Shown: positions 8,301-15,853 of the stretch, one piece after another
How positions within the stretch are numbered: the stretch's first letter is position 1
Layout of the letters: every line of letters begins with the position of its first letter
Assembly: GCA_023389315.1 (NCBI GenBank)
Contig: JAEWEQ010000077.1
Span: forward strand, 1-16,583
DNA: 16,583 bases
Direction: 5' to 3'
DNA from: Actinomycetes bacterium
Lineage (GTDB): Bacteria; Actinomycetota; Actinomycetes; Actinomycetales; Actinomycetaceae
Made by a program: the position numbers and the translations under genes
The notes under the pieces: model-generated
The model's database searches: none
What the model saw: the letters and a program-made list of their open reading frames with translations, nothing else
Told to the model about the DNA's origin: nothing

Positions 8301-11300
8301 CCGTCCTCGCAAAGTGAGGACCGGGGCGCCGGGTTCGGCGTGGTGCGCGGGGAGTTCACCTTCGGGGAGAAACTCGGTCGCGCCCACGGGGCGGTGACCG
8401 GCGGGGCGCTGCAAACCCAGTTGGCATCGATCGTGCCCGACGCCCTGGTGGGCCCGTCGTGGCCAACCATTTACGCCGCCCTCGGCACCGCCATTTACGA
8501 GGACGTGCCGGTGATTGAAGGTCTGGTGAACGCCGTCCACCTGGACCAGACCATCACGCTGCTGGGTAACTACCCGGCGGCCGGGGCGCGGGTGCGTACC
8601 GAAGGTGAATGCGTGTCGCTGGCGGAGTCTTCCGCTGGCCGCGTGGTGACGGTGGAGGTGAAACTGTTCGACGGGGAGCGGCACTTCGCGAACCTGATTG
8701 AGCGTTTCGCTATCCGCGGGCGCGTCACCACCACCACGCCACCGGCTCCGGCCCCGGCTTTCGCGCCGGTGGAGGTTATTGACACGGCGCGTTCGGTGCT
8801 GCGAGTCGCGCGGGTGCGGGCCCCCCACGACATGACTGCTTTCGCCAATGTTTCGGGCGACTACAACCCGATCCACACTTCTTATGCGGCAGCCCGCCTG
8901 TCGGGGTTGAAGGCCCCGCTGGTGCACGGCATGTGGCTGTCGGCGGTAGCCCAGCACGTGATCAGTGCCCGCCACGTGGATTCGGTGGAGTCGCCTGACC
9001 TGCTGGGCCGGGTGCGTGGCAGCGCCGATACCCCCATGCGTATCACCGCCTGGTCCTACCAGATGTACGGCATGGTGGATTTGGAAGACGAAATCGAAAT
9101 CACGGTGGAGCGCGTGGGTCGCGTCGCCGGTGGGGAACTGGTGGTGGAAGCCACCTGCCGGGTGGGTGGAAACGTGGTTTCCATTGGCCGTGCCCTGCTG
9201 GCCGCGCCGCGTACCGCCTACGTTTACCCCGGTCAGGGGATCCAGCGTGCCCGCATGGGGATGGAGAATATGACGCCCACGGTGCGCCAGATTTGGCAGC
9301 GCGCCGACCAGCACACCCGCGAGGTCCTGGGCTTTTCCATCGAAGCGATCGTGCGTGATAACCCCACCCAGATTCAGGTGGGGGAGGAAACTCTACGCCA
9401 TCCCGAGGGCGTGTTGAACCTTACCCAGTTCACCCAGGTGGCGTTGGCGACCTTGGCCTATGCGCAGACCGCGCAGTTGAAGGTCGATGGCCTGTTCGTG
9501 GAGGGCGCTTTCTACGCTGGGCACTCCTTGGGTGAGTACAACGCGTTGGCGGCCACCGCCGACATCTTCCCCTTGGAACAGGTGTTGGAGATCGTCTACC
9601 AGCGTGGCTCAGCCATGCATCACCTGGTGGAGCGTGACGCGCAGGGCCGCTCGAACTACCAGATGGGGGCACTGCGTCCCTCCGAGTTCGGCGTCACGGA
9701 TGCCACCGTGCGCCAATACATTGAGCAGGTGGCGGAGCAAAGCGGTGAGTTCCTAGAGATCGTGAACTACAACCTGGCTGGCGCCCAGTACGCGGTGGCG
9801 GGAACCATCGCGGGCCTGAAAGCCCTGGCGGCGGATGCGGCGGCCCGCGCCCAGGCCCACGGCGGTAAGGGTCCCTTCATGCTGATCCCCGGGGTGGACG
9901 TACCGTTCCACTCGTCGGTTTTGCGCTCGGGCGTGCCGGCGTTTAGGGAAAAGCTGTTGGAGTTGCTGCCCGCTGACTTGGCGTGGGAGAAACTGGTGGG
10001 CCGCTACCTGCCGAACCTGGTGGCCCGCCCCTTCGAACTGACCTTGGATTTCGCCCTATCCATTTTGGATGTGGTGCCTTCGGCTGCGGTGGGTGAGTTG
10101 GCTTCCGACTGGGAGCGTGCCATGGAGGACCCGGCGGCCACCGCCCGCACTTTGCTGGTGGAGCTGTTGGCTTGGCAGTTCGCCTCCCCGGTGCGGTGGA
10201 TCGAAACCCAGGAACTGCTGTTCAACGCCGATGCGTTGGCAGTGGACCGGGTGGTGGAAGTTGGTTTGGCTTCATCTCCCACGCTGGCGAACCTGGCAGC
10301 GCGCACCCTGCAGCTGCCGCACTTGGCGGGCCGCCCGGTGCAGGTTTGGAACTTGGAGCGTGACGCCGCCAGCGTGCGTTGCGAGGACGTGGCTACCGCG
10401 CCGGAGTTCACCGGTGAGCCGGGTGCTGCTTCTGGCGAGGGCGTCGGCTCCGGTAGTGAGTCTGCCGGCACTGGTGAATCTGCCACCGCGGGGGCCCCGC
10501 AAACTGCGCCAGCCGCATCACCCGCAACCGCTCAAACCGCGGAGGGCAGCGAAAGTGCCGCCCCGTCCTCGGCACCCGCCCCGTCCTCGCCATCTGCGGC
10601 GGGCGCGGTGCGCGGCGCCGACGCCCCCGACGTGCCGGTGAAAGCCTCCGACGCGGTGCGCATCTTGCTGGCCTACGCCAACAAGATGAACCCGGTGCAG
10701 GTGGAAGACGCCGACACGGTGGAGACCCTCACCAACGGGGTGTCCTCCAAACGCAACCAGCTGCTGATGGACATGGCCGCAGAACTGGGGGTTTCCAGCA
10801 TTGAAGGGGCCTCGGAGGCCAGTGTTGACAAACTCCTGGCCACGGTCGATAAGGCGGCCGGTAACTACCAGGCGTTCGGCCCGGTCCTCACCGCCGCCAT
10901 CGGCTCCCGCGAACGCGCCCTACTGGGGTCGGCCGGCATGAAACCGGCGGACGTGGATACCCGCGTGCAGTCCACCTGGGGTTTGGGCCCAGGCTGGGTG
11001 GCGCGCGTACACGCGGAACTTTTGCTCGGCACTCGCGAGGGTGAGTCGGTGCGTGGGGGGAACCTGGCGACCTTGGCCACCAGTGTCAGCGGTAAGGGTG
11101 AAGCTGAGGCCCTGATCGACGCCGCTGTCACCAGCGTGGGCAACCAGCTGGGCATCCCGGTGACGCTGGCTTCCGGTGGGTCCGGTGGCGGCGAAATGGT
11201 GGATTCGGCGGCGCTGAGCGCGCTGCGGGAAGAAATCCTCGGCGCCGACGGGATCTTCGCCACCCAGGCGCGCGCCGTGATGGCTCGCCTGGGCTTGGAG

Positions 11301-14300
11301 GAAGTTCCGGCCGAGGGCGGGGAGTCCGACACCGAGTTGCTGGCTGCCCTGGACGCGGAGCTGGGGACCGGCTGGGCTGATAGTGTGCGCCCGGCCTTCG
11401 CAGCGGGCCGCGCGGTGCTACTAGATGACCGTTGGGCCCTGGCGCGTGAGGACCTGGCTCGCGCTTTCGCCGGGGAGGACCTGGCAGCCGAGCGCCTCCA
11501 CGGAGGTGGGGAGTCGCTGGCGGACTTGGCCCGCTGGTACGCCCAGCACAGCGACGACCCAGCCCGGTTTGGAGCCTACGCCGAAGCCGCGTTGCAGGAC
11601 GCGGACCAGCCCTATTCCGAGGACGTGGCGCTAGTTACCGGCGCCGCCCCCGGTTCCATCGCAGCCGCGGTGGTAGCTAAGCTCCTGGCGGGTGGTGCCA
11701 CCGTGATCCAGACGGCTTCTTCGGTCAATGACGCGCGCCTGGCTTTCGCCAAGGAACTGTACCGCCGCCACGCCAGCGTGGATGCGAAACTGTGGTTGGT
11801 GCCCGCCAACTTGGCGAGCTTGCGCGACGTCGATGCGCTAGTGGAGTGGATTTCCACCGAGCAAACCGAAACCGTGGGCGCCACCACCAAGGTCATTAAA
11901 CCCGCTTTGCTGCCCACCTTGTTCTTCCCCTTCGCGGCCCCGCCGGTGACCGGGATGCTGGGGGCAGACCCGCACGGAGCGCTGGCTCAAGAACGCCTGC
12001 TGGTGTGGTCGGTGGAGCGCACCATCCACCAACTTTCCCAGGTGGGGGTTTCCACCGCCATCGATCACCGCGTGCACGTAGTCTTGCCGGGCTCGCCCAA
12101 CCGCGGCACCTTCGGTGGGGACGGCGCTTATGGGGAGTCGAAGGCCGCGTTCGATGCGATGGTCAATAAGTGGCGCAGTGAGCGCGGCTGGACCGAGCGC
12201 ATCACTTTAGCTCACCCGCGTATCGGCTGGGTGCAGGGCACCAACTTGATGGGCGGTAACGACCGCCTGGTGCCGGCCGCGCAGGCCGCCGGGATTCACG
12301 TATTCGACACCGAAGAGATGGCCGACCAGCTGCTGGATTTGGTTAGCGCCGAGTCGCGCCAGGCGGCGCGGGAAAACCCGGTGGAAGCGGACCTCACGGG
12401 CGGACTGTCGAAGGTGGACCTACCGGCGTTGGTGGCGCGCGCCGCAGCGGAAGCAGCGGCGCCGCAAACCGCGCCCGAGCAGCCGGTGGAGCACATCAGC
12501 GCGCTACCGAATATGCCACGTGCCCAACTGCCCGCCCCCTTGGATTGGGAATCCGGTTCTGCCCGCTTGGAAGACCAAGTGGTGATCGTCGGTATCGGCG
12601 AGATCGGCACCTGGGGGTCGCGTCGTACTCGTAATGATGCGGAAGTCGGTGAGGAACTTGAACTCACCGCCGCGGGTGTGCTGGAACTGGCGTGGATGAT
12701 GGGCCTGCTGGAGTGGAAGGACAGTCCGCAGATCGGCTGGTACGACACGGACGGCAACTTGGTGGAAGAAGCTGAGATTTTCGACCGCTACCACGATGAG
12801 GTTTTGGCTCGCTCCGGGGTGCGCGTGTTGAATGACGATTCCACCATCGTGGACCAGGGGTCAATCGACGTGGCCACCATGTACCTGCCCTCTGACCAGG
12901 TCTTCACCGTGGATTCCGAGGACGAGGCGCGCGATTACTTGCAAGCTGATCCTTCTCACACGCAGATTTGGTTCGACGAAACTTGGCATGTGAAGAAGTT
13001 GGCGGGGGCGGCGGTGGAAGTGCCTCGCCGCGCCGCTTTGACCCGGTTCGTGGGCGGGCAGATTCCGCAGGATTTCGATCCCGCGAAGTGGGGCATTCCC
13101 GCCACCATGGTGGAGGCGCTGGACCGCATCGCGGTGTGGAACTTGGTGACCGCGGTGGATGCGTTCATCTCCGCTGGTTTCACCCCGGCGGAGCTGCTGC
13201 AGGCGGTGCATCCGGCGGAGGTTTCCTCCACCCAGGGCACCGGTATTGGTGGCATGGAGTCGCTGCGCCAAGTGTTCCTCTCCCGCTTCCTGGGTGAGGA
13301 TCGTCCGCAGGACATTTTGCAAGAGGCCCTGCCGAACGTGGTGGCGGCCCACACCATGCAGTCTTACGTGGGTGGTTACGGCCAGATGATCCACCCGGTG
13401 GGGGCGTGCGCCACCGCCGCGGTGTCGGTGGAAGAAGGGGTCGATAAGATCCGCCTGGGTAAGTCCACCATCGTGGTGGCCGGTGGTATCGACGACATCG
13501 GGGTGGAGTCCCTCACCGGTTTCGGTGACATGAACGCCACTGCGAACACGCAGGCGATGTTCGACAAGGGCATCTCGGCTCGCCACATTTCCCGCGCTGG
13601 GGATCGTCGCCGCGGTGGCTTCTTGGAGGCCGAGGGCGGTGGCACCGTGATCTTGGCGCGCGGTGACGTGGCGGCTGACCTGGGACTGCCGGTTTACGCA
13701 GTGGTGGCTTTCGCCCAGTCCTTCGCTGACGGTGCTCACACTTCGATTCCGGCTCCCGGGATTGGGGCGTTGGCGGCCGGGCGCGGCGGCGTGGAGTCGG
13801 GCTTGGCTCGCGGCTTGCGTGCGGTGGGTGCCAGCATCGATGACGTGGCGGTGCTGTCGAAGCACGACACTTCCACTAACGCCAATGACCCGAATGAAGC
13901 GGAGCTACATTCACGTCTGTCACAAGCGTTGGAGCGCACCAGCGGTAACCCGCTGTACGTGATCTCGCAAAAGACCTTGACCGGTCACGCCAAGGGCGGG
14001 GCGGCCTTGTTCCAGATTTCGGGGCTGTGTGAGGTGTTCGCAGACCAGGTGGTGCCGGGTAACCGGTCGCTGGATTGTTTGGATCCGGTGATGAAACCGT
14101 TCTTGCCTCTGGTGTGGTTGCGTCGCCCGCTGCCGATGGTGCGTCCGGTGCGTGCCGGGGTGCTCACGTCCTTGGGCTTTGGCCACGTGGCGGCCCTGAT
14201 TGCGCTGGTGCACCCGGCGGCTTTCGAAGCCACTTTGGCGGCGGAGCGCGGGCAGGAAGCGGCGCAGCGGTGGCGCGAGGACGCGAACGCCCGGTTGGCC

Positions 14301-14540
14301 CGCGGTAGTGCCCGTTTGTGGGATGCGATGACCGGTGGGGAGCCGCTGTTTGAGCCGATTGAGGCCCGTCGTTTGCCGGCTGGGTCTGAGGCGGCGAAGG
14401 AGGCGGAAGCCTCGATGCTGCTGGACCTGCATGCTCGCCTGGGTGCTGATGGTACTTATGCGGTGGCACCGGCTCAGCCGGGGAACTCCGCGGACCTGGC
14501 CGCGCCCAGTGCTTCCGCCGACCCCGCCGACCGCGACTAA
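5307..14540 (+). CDS. fas: Type I fatty acid synthase, single multifunctional chain (AT-ER-DH-MPT-ACP-KR-KS)
   Basis: A cytosolic megasynthase of about 3,077 aa, close to mycobacterial FAS I, that makes long-chain acyl-CoA from acetyl- and malonyl-CoA. Domains in order: acetyltransferase (about 10-340; GHSQG with Ser124, His251); FMN enoyl reductase (from about 375; PGMTPT near 392, EDGHAGGHH near 536); hot-dog dehydratase region (about 860-1290; GDYNPIH with Asp1185/His1190); malonyl/palmitoyl transferase (about 1305-1690; GHSLGEYNALAA with Ser1407, His1535); Ala/Ser/Pro linker (about 1700-1770); ACP (NGVSSKRNQ, phosphopantetheine Ser1813); ketoreductase (VTGAAPGS near 2110; Tyr2275-x3-Lys2279); ketosynthase (GACAT Cys2701, His2853, His2894); short C-terminal extension. 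The ATG at 5307 has AAGGA (5297-5301) before it. An in-frame ATG at 5271 inside the upstream gene lacks a ribosome site. All expected catalytic residues are present. Domain edges are estimates by eye. Confidence 0.96.
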   Translation: MSASFLASLTSPYALVFAGQGSAWRTELAGALKFPGSAQRLQAAWKGALALTEPVALELLTAVPEATHALTQMVEGGAAEFANERDAAVSVPGIVLTQLAALVDLESTSLDFLQHPPAALLGHSQGKLGAALARAFIGGDQAQVESLLALAILIGHAASVTTREGDLTAHGEATPMLSIRGVNVADIDAQPAVVNGPRAAVFSGAPTDLVELQKRVQAAADGFNQALEAREFGGTELDAKFDFLPIGAPFHSELLAPALEQTMQWVRTINAANPAIDEDAAYDLAKAILVDPDNWVDELSQARAGGVQWFLDLGPSAMVTRMSAPLLAGSGTAMVDASGVQARTDLDTPGFEVETPVSWEQFAPRLVRLPDGREVVETAFTKLTGRSPIMLPGMTPTTVWPEIVAAAANGGYWSELAGGGQYSEEVFTENREELERLLEPGRATGFNAMFFDRFMWNLQFGVNKIVPKARVNGAPFDSVTIAAGIPELDEARDLIKELSGQGFTNICFKPGSVGQINQVLDIADDNADYQLIIQVEDGHAGGHHSWENLDDLLQATYARIRATKNVVLAVGGGIGTPQRATDYLTGRWSAPYGLPPMPVDAVMIGTASMAVKEARTSSKVKQLLKDTPGVQENGGWVGRSKSAGGMTSGLSHLDADMYEIDNSSAKAGRLIHELGGDAAKIAARREELIEALGRTAKPYFGDVEDMTYAQWATRAVQLCSPSTDWTWDDRVWGLFQRIEARLHEADHGQIETLFPDREAVADMEAALAKLLETYPQAHTRPVTAADAKWWVQLCRKHHKPMPFVPALDADLARWWGTDTLWQSHDERFEADAVRVIPGPISVAGIDRVDEPIAQMFARFEAEVAGAIDTPARPIFARLRGCETAEDYLRAAPHMMWAGNLVDNPAHVMPTQTTIVDEDGAVSIRIDCDTAWDEIENPPYAVRRIDIPVLLPAGCSTGGYPVVDMARLSHTAYDLLAGAAGVSTTTVSGDHIAHMPAVDPSSQSEDRGAGFGVVRGEFTFGEKLGRAHGAVTGGALQTQLASIVPDALVGPSWPTIYAALGTAIYEDVPVIEGLVNAVHLDQTITLLGNYPAAGARVRTEGECVSLAESSAGRVVTVEVKLFDGERHFANLIERFAIRGRVTTTTPPAPAPAFAPVEVIDTARSVLRVARVRAPHDMTAFANVSGDYNPIHTSYAAARLSGLKAPLVHGMWLSAVAQHVISARHVDSVESPDLLGRVRGSADTPMRITAWSYQMYGMVDLEDEIEITVERVGRVAGGELVVEATCRVGGNVVSIGRALLAAPRTAYVYPGQGIQRARMGMENMTPTVRQIWQRADQHTREVLGFSIEAIVRDNPTQIQVGEETLRHPEGVLNLTQFTQVALATLAYAQTAQLKVDGLFVEGAFYAGHSLGEYNALAATADIFPLEQVLEIVYQRGSAMHHLVERDAQGRSNYQMGALRPSEFGVTDATVRQYIEQVAEQSGEFLEIVNYNLAGAQYAVAGTIAGLKALAADAAARAQAHGGKGPFMLIPGVDVPFHSSVLRSGVPAFREKLLELLPADLAWEKLVGRYLPNLVARPFELTLDFALSILDVVPSAAVGELASDWERAMEDPAATARTLLVELLAWQFASPVRWIETQELLFNADALAVDRVVEVGLASSPTLANLAARTLQLPHLAGRPVQVWNLERDAASVRCEDVATAPEFTGEPGAASGEGVGSGSESAGTGESATAGAPQTAPAASPATAQTAEGSESAAPSSAPAPSSPSAAGAVRGADAPDVPVKASDAVRILLAYANKMNPVQVEDADTVETLTNGVSSKRNQLLMDMAAELGVSSIEGASEASVDKLLATVDKAAGNYQAFGPVLTAAIGSRERALLGSAGMKPADVDTRVQSTWGLGPGWVARVHAELLLGTREGESVRGGNLATLATSVSGKGEAEALIDAAVTSVGNQLGIPVTLASGGSGGGEMVDSAALSALREEILGADGIFATQARAVMARLGLEEVPAEGGESDTELLAALDAELGTGWADSVRPAFAAGRAVLLDDRWALAREDLARAFAGEDLAAERLHGGGESLADLARWYAQHSDDPARFGAYAEAALQDADQPYSEDVALVTGAAPGSIAAAVVAKLLAGGATVIQTASSVNDARLAFAKELYRRHASVDAKLWLVPANLASLRDVDALVEWISTEQTETVGATTKVIKPALLPTLFFPFAAPPVTGMLGADPHGALAQERLLVWSVERTIHQLSQVGVSTAIDHRVHVVLPGSPNRGTFGGDGAYGESKAAFDAMVNKWRSERGWTERITLAHPRIGWVQGTNLMGGNDRLVPAAQAAGIHVFDTEEMADQLLDLVSAESRQAARENPVEADLTGGLSKVDLPALVARAAAEAAAPQTAPEQPVEHISALPNMPRAQLPAPLDWESGSARLEDQVVIVGIGEIGTWGSRRTRNDAEVGEELELTAAGVLELAWMMGLLEWKDSPQIGWYDTDGNLVEEAEIFDRYHDEVLARSGVRVLNDDSTIVDQGSIDVATMYLPSDQVFTVDSEDEARDYLQADPSHTQIWFDETWHVKKLAGAAVEVPRRAALTRFVGGQIPQDFDPAKWGIPATMVEALDRIAVWNLVTAVDAFISAGFTPAELLQAVHPAEVSSTQGTGIGGMESLRQVFLSRFLGEDRPQDILQEALPNVVAAHTMQSYVGGYGQMIHPVGACATAAVSVEEGVDKIRLGKSTIVVAGGIDDIGVESLTGFGDMNATANTQAMFDKGISARHISRAGDRRRGGFLEAEGGGTVILARGDVAADLGLPVYAVVAFAQSFADGAHTSIPAPGIGALAAGRGGVESGLARGLRAVGASIDDVAVLSKHDTSTNANDPNEAELHSRLSQALERTSGNPLYVISQKTLTGHAKGGAALFQISGLCEVFADQVVPGNRSLDCLDPVMKPFLPLVWLRRPLPMVRPVRAGVLTSLGFGHVAALIALVHPAAFEATLAAERGQEAAQRWREDANARLARGSARLWDAMTGGEPLFEPIEARRLPAGSEAAKEAEASMLLDLHARLGADGTYAVAPAQPGNSADLAAPSASADPADRD

Positions 14541-14550
14541 GGGGGCCGGT

Positions 14551-14970
14551 TTGGAAATAGCCTTGGGCGCTGACCTCGTGCAAGTGAGTGCATTTGCCGC
14601 CCAGTTGGACCTGCCTGGGTCCACCTTCGCGCAGGTGTTCACGGATCGTGAGAGACGAGACAGTTCCACGAACCAGGCTCAGCGCGCGCACTCGCTGGCT
14701 GCGCGCTGGGCCGCCAAGGAGGCTTTCATTAAAGCCTGGTCACAGATGTACCACTCTCGCCCGCCGGTGATCGAACCCGATCAAGTGGACTGGCAGGAGG
14801 TGGAATTGGTGGTGGATAGGTGGCGGCGCCCGGCGCTGCGTTTCCACGGGAAGATTGCCCACGCCCTCGCCGAGGGTGGGAGCCAAACCCGCTGGCAGGT
14901 GAGTTTGTCTCATGATGGGGACTACGCCCTCGCCACGGTGATGGCACTGTATGAAAGCCCGCCCCGGTGA
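14551..14970 (+). CDS. acpS: Holo-[acyl-carrier-protein] synthase (AcpS), TTG start
   Basis: AcpS moves 4'-phosphopantetheine from CoA onto the ACP serine of FAS, which turns the synthase on. The protein is 139 aa, typical of the actinobacterial AcpS family. It opens with GADLVQV, whose Asp8 is the metal ligand. FTDRERRD follows at 30-37 and RWAAKEAFIKAW at 52-63, whose Glu57 is the second Mg ligand. SLSHDGDYALATVMAL near the C-terminus is also typical. The start is inferred as TTG at 14551, because this places the first strand at the usual distance from the metal-binding Asp, and a G-rich stretch (14541-14545) lies just upstream. No ATG is suitably placed: the next in-frame ATG upstream (14335) is deep inside fas. 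It begins 10 bases after the fas stop, so it is surely co-transcribed with its substrate. Confidence 0.9.
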   Translation: MEIALGADLVQVSAFAAQLDLPGSTFAQVFTDRERRDSSTNQAQRAHSLAARWAAKEAFIKAWSQMYHSRPPVIEPDQVDWQEVELVVDRWRRPALRFHGKIAHALAEGGSQTRWQVSLSHDGDYALATVMALYESPPR

Positions 14971-15135
14971 GCGCCCCGGCCCCGCGCCTGCTGCCCACTG
15001 GCCCCACAGCCGCCGGCCCCGGCTGCCCGGTGGCCGCACCGCGCGCCTGCAGCCGCACCCGCCGGCTCCGCCTCGACGGTCCGTCGGCTCCGCCCCGGCA
15101 CGTAAAAACAAACCCCTGAGAAAGGATTAAAACCT
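14971..15135 (+). promoter_or_regulatory. GC-rich hairpin-prone spacer between acpS and bioY
   Basis: No ORF is convincing here. Up to about 15100 it is extremely C/G-rich. It can form a 6-bp stem CAGCCG/CGGCTG (15007-15012 with 15020-15025), a 5-bp stem CGGTG/CACCG (15028-15041), and a 13-bp odd palindrome at 15074-15086. It then changes to an A-rich stretch (about 15103-15134) leading into the bioY ribosome site. No U-tract terminator is visible after acpS, so bioY may be read through from fas-acpS, have its own promoter here, or both. Confidence 0.4.
15063..15094 (+). repeat. Direct repeat CGGCTCCGCC flanking a small palindrome
   Basis: CGGCTCCGCC occurs at 15063-15072 and again at 15085-15094. 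Between and overlapping them lies CGACGGTCCGTCG (15074-15086), an odd palindrome centred on T15080. The arrangement could be an operator for bioY or a by-product of local duplication in GC-rich DNA. The palindrome shares no half-site with those upstream of birA. Confidence 0.3.
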
Positions 15136-15750
15136 ATGAGTTCTGCAGTTTTGTCTCCGGTATTGGCTGACCGCCTGGTCAAACGTAACACCGCTGTCAC
15201 CGACGCCGCCTTGGTATTGGCTGGCGCCGCGGTGGTCGGCCTCCTGGCGCAGGTATCGGTTCCGCTGTGGCCGGTCCCCATCACCGGCCAGACGCTCGGG
15301 GTGCTGCTGGTGGGCGCGGCCCTCGGGGCGCGCCGCGGCGCCGCTTCACTACTGTCCTACATGCTCCTGGGCCTGGTGGGGATGCCGTGGTTCGCGCAGT
15401 TCACCGGTGGTCTAGCTGCGGTGGCGAAACCGTCCTTTGGCTACATCATCGGGTTCATCCCCGCTGCCTACCTGATCGGCTACCTGTCCGAGCGACGTTG
15501 GGATCGTTCCTGGTGGAAAGCGGTGGCCGGTTTCGGTCTGGCCTCGCTCATCCCGTTCGTTTTCGGCGTGCCCTACCTGTGGGCGGTACTGGCCCTGGCG
15601 GGTAAGAACATCGGTTTCGCCGGCGCCATGGCCGCTGGCTTCACGCCTTTCATCATTGGTGGGATCGTGAAGTGGTTGCTCGGCGCGATGCTGCTGCCGG
15701 GAGCGTGGAAGGCGCTGGAGATTTTCGAGGACGGTCGCGACGCCCGTTAG
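15136..15750 (+). CDS. bioY: BioY, biotin-specific S component of an ECF transporter
   Basis: This integral membrane protein captures biotin for import. It is 204 aa, with about six hydrophobic segments (roughly 22-42, 52-66, 68-84, 99-117, 128-146, 160-186). Signature stretches are PVPITGQT (46-53), followed by a Gly/Leu-rich helix, PSFGYIIGF (99-107) and the conserved Lys179 near the last helix. The ATG at 15136 follows AAAGGA (15121-15126) by 9 bases. No energising partners (BioM/BioN, or the shared EcfA/EcfT module) are encoded in the window, so it uses a module encoded elsewhere or works alone. Its place beside birA, the biotin-dependent carboxylase and fas links biotin uptake to the main biotin user in the cell. 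It ends with TAG facing a convergent gene. Confidence 0.92.
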   Translation: MSSAVLSPVLADRLVKRNTAVTDAALVLAGAAVVGLLAQVSVPLWPVPITGQTLGVLLVGAALGARRGAASLLSYMLLGLVGMPWFAQFTGGLAAVAKPSFGYIIGFIPAAYLIGYLSERRWDRSWWKAVAGFGLASLIPFVFGVPYLWAVLALAGKNIGFAGAMAAGFTPFIIGGIVKWLLGAMLLPGAWKALEIFEDGRDAR

Positions 15751-15763
15751 TCACCCACTGCCG

Positions 15764-15793
15764 GCCGGGGGTTGGTTTACTCCTTCCCCCGGC
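15764..15793. terminator. Hairpin downstream of bioY, possible terminator
   Basis: An 8-bp perfect stem, GCCGGGGG (15764-15771) with CCCCCGGC (15786-15793), has a 14-base loop in which GG/CC can pair further. It lies 13 bases after the bioY stop. No T-run follows, so this is not a textbook intrinsic terminator, though GC-rich actinobacteria often use stems without U-tracts. Confidence 0.5.
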
Positions 15794-15798
15794 GCGGT

Positions 15799-15831
15799 CG
15801 CTTACGCAAGCGCCCCATAGTTAGCGGGCGC
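15799..15831. terminator. Two further small hairpins between convergent genes
   Basis: CGCTT/AAGCG (15799-15803 with 15808-15812, 4-base loop) and GCGCCC/GGGCGC (15810-15815 with 15826-15831, 10-base loop) overlap and would be alternatives. They lie 23-55 bases past the stop of the minus-strand gene (15854), so they could end transcription from either side. Evidence is stem pairing and position only. Confidence 0.35.
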
Positions 15832-15853
15832 CTGGCTTTGTAGCTACCACCCG

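Noticed and set aside
8151..9314. 387-codon open frame on the minus strand inside fas
   Set aside because: It is antisense to the dehydratase region of fas, whose motifs are intact. Long antisense frames are expected in GC-rich coding DNA, and its composition (His/Gly/Arg-rich, no recognisable motif) is that of a shadow.
12861..13865. 334-codon open frame on the minus strand inside fas
   Set aside because: It is antisense to the ketosynthase domain, which has its Cys-His-His residues. The Arg/His-rich translation looks like no protein family.
5307..14540. Interpretation of the megasynthase as a polyketide synthase
   Set aside because: The order AT-ER-DH-MPT-ACP-KR-KS with an FMN-type enoyl reductase and MPT domain is that of fungal/actinobacterial type I FAS, not of a modular or iterative PKS.
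14335..14550. Start of acpS at the ATG at 14335
   Set aside because: It would lie inside fas and add about 72 residues with no AcpS similarity. The family N-terminus fits a start at the TTG at 14551.
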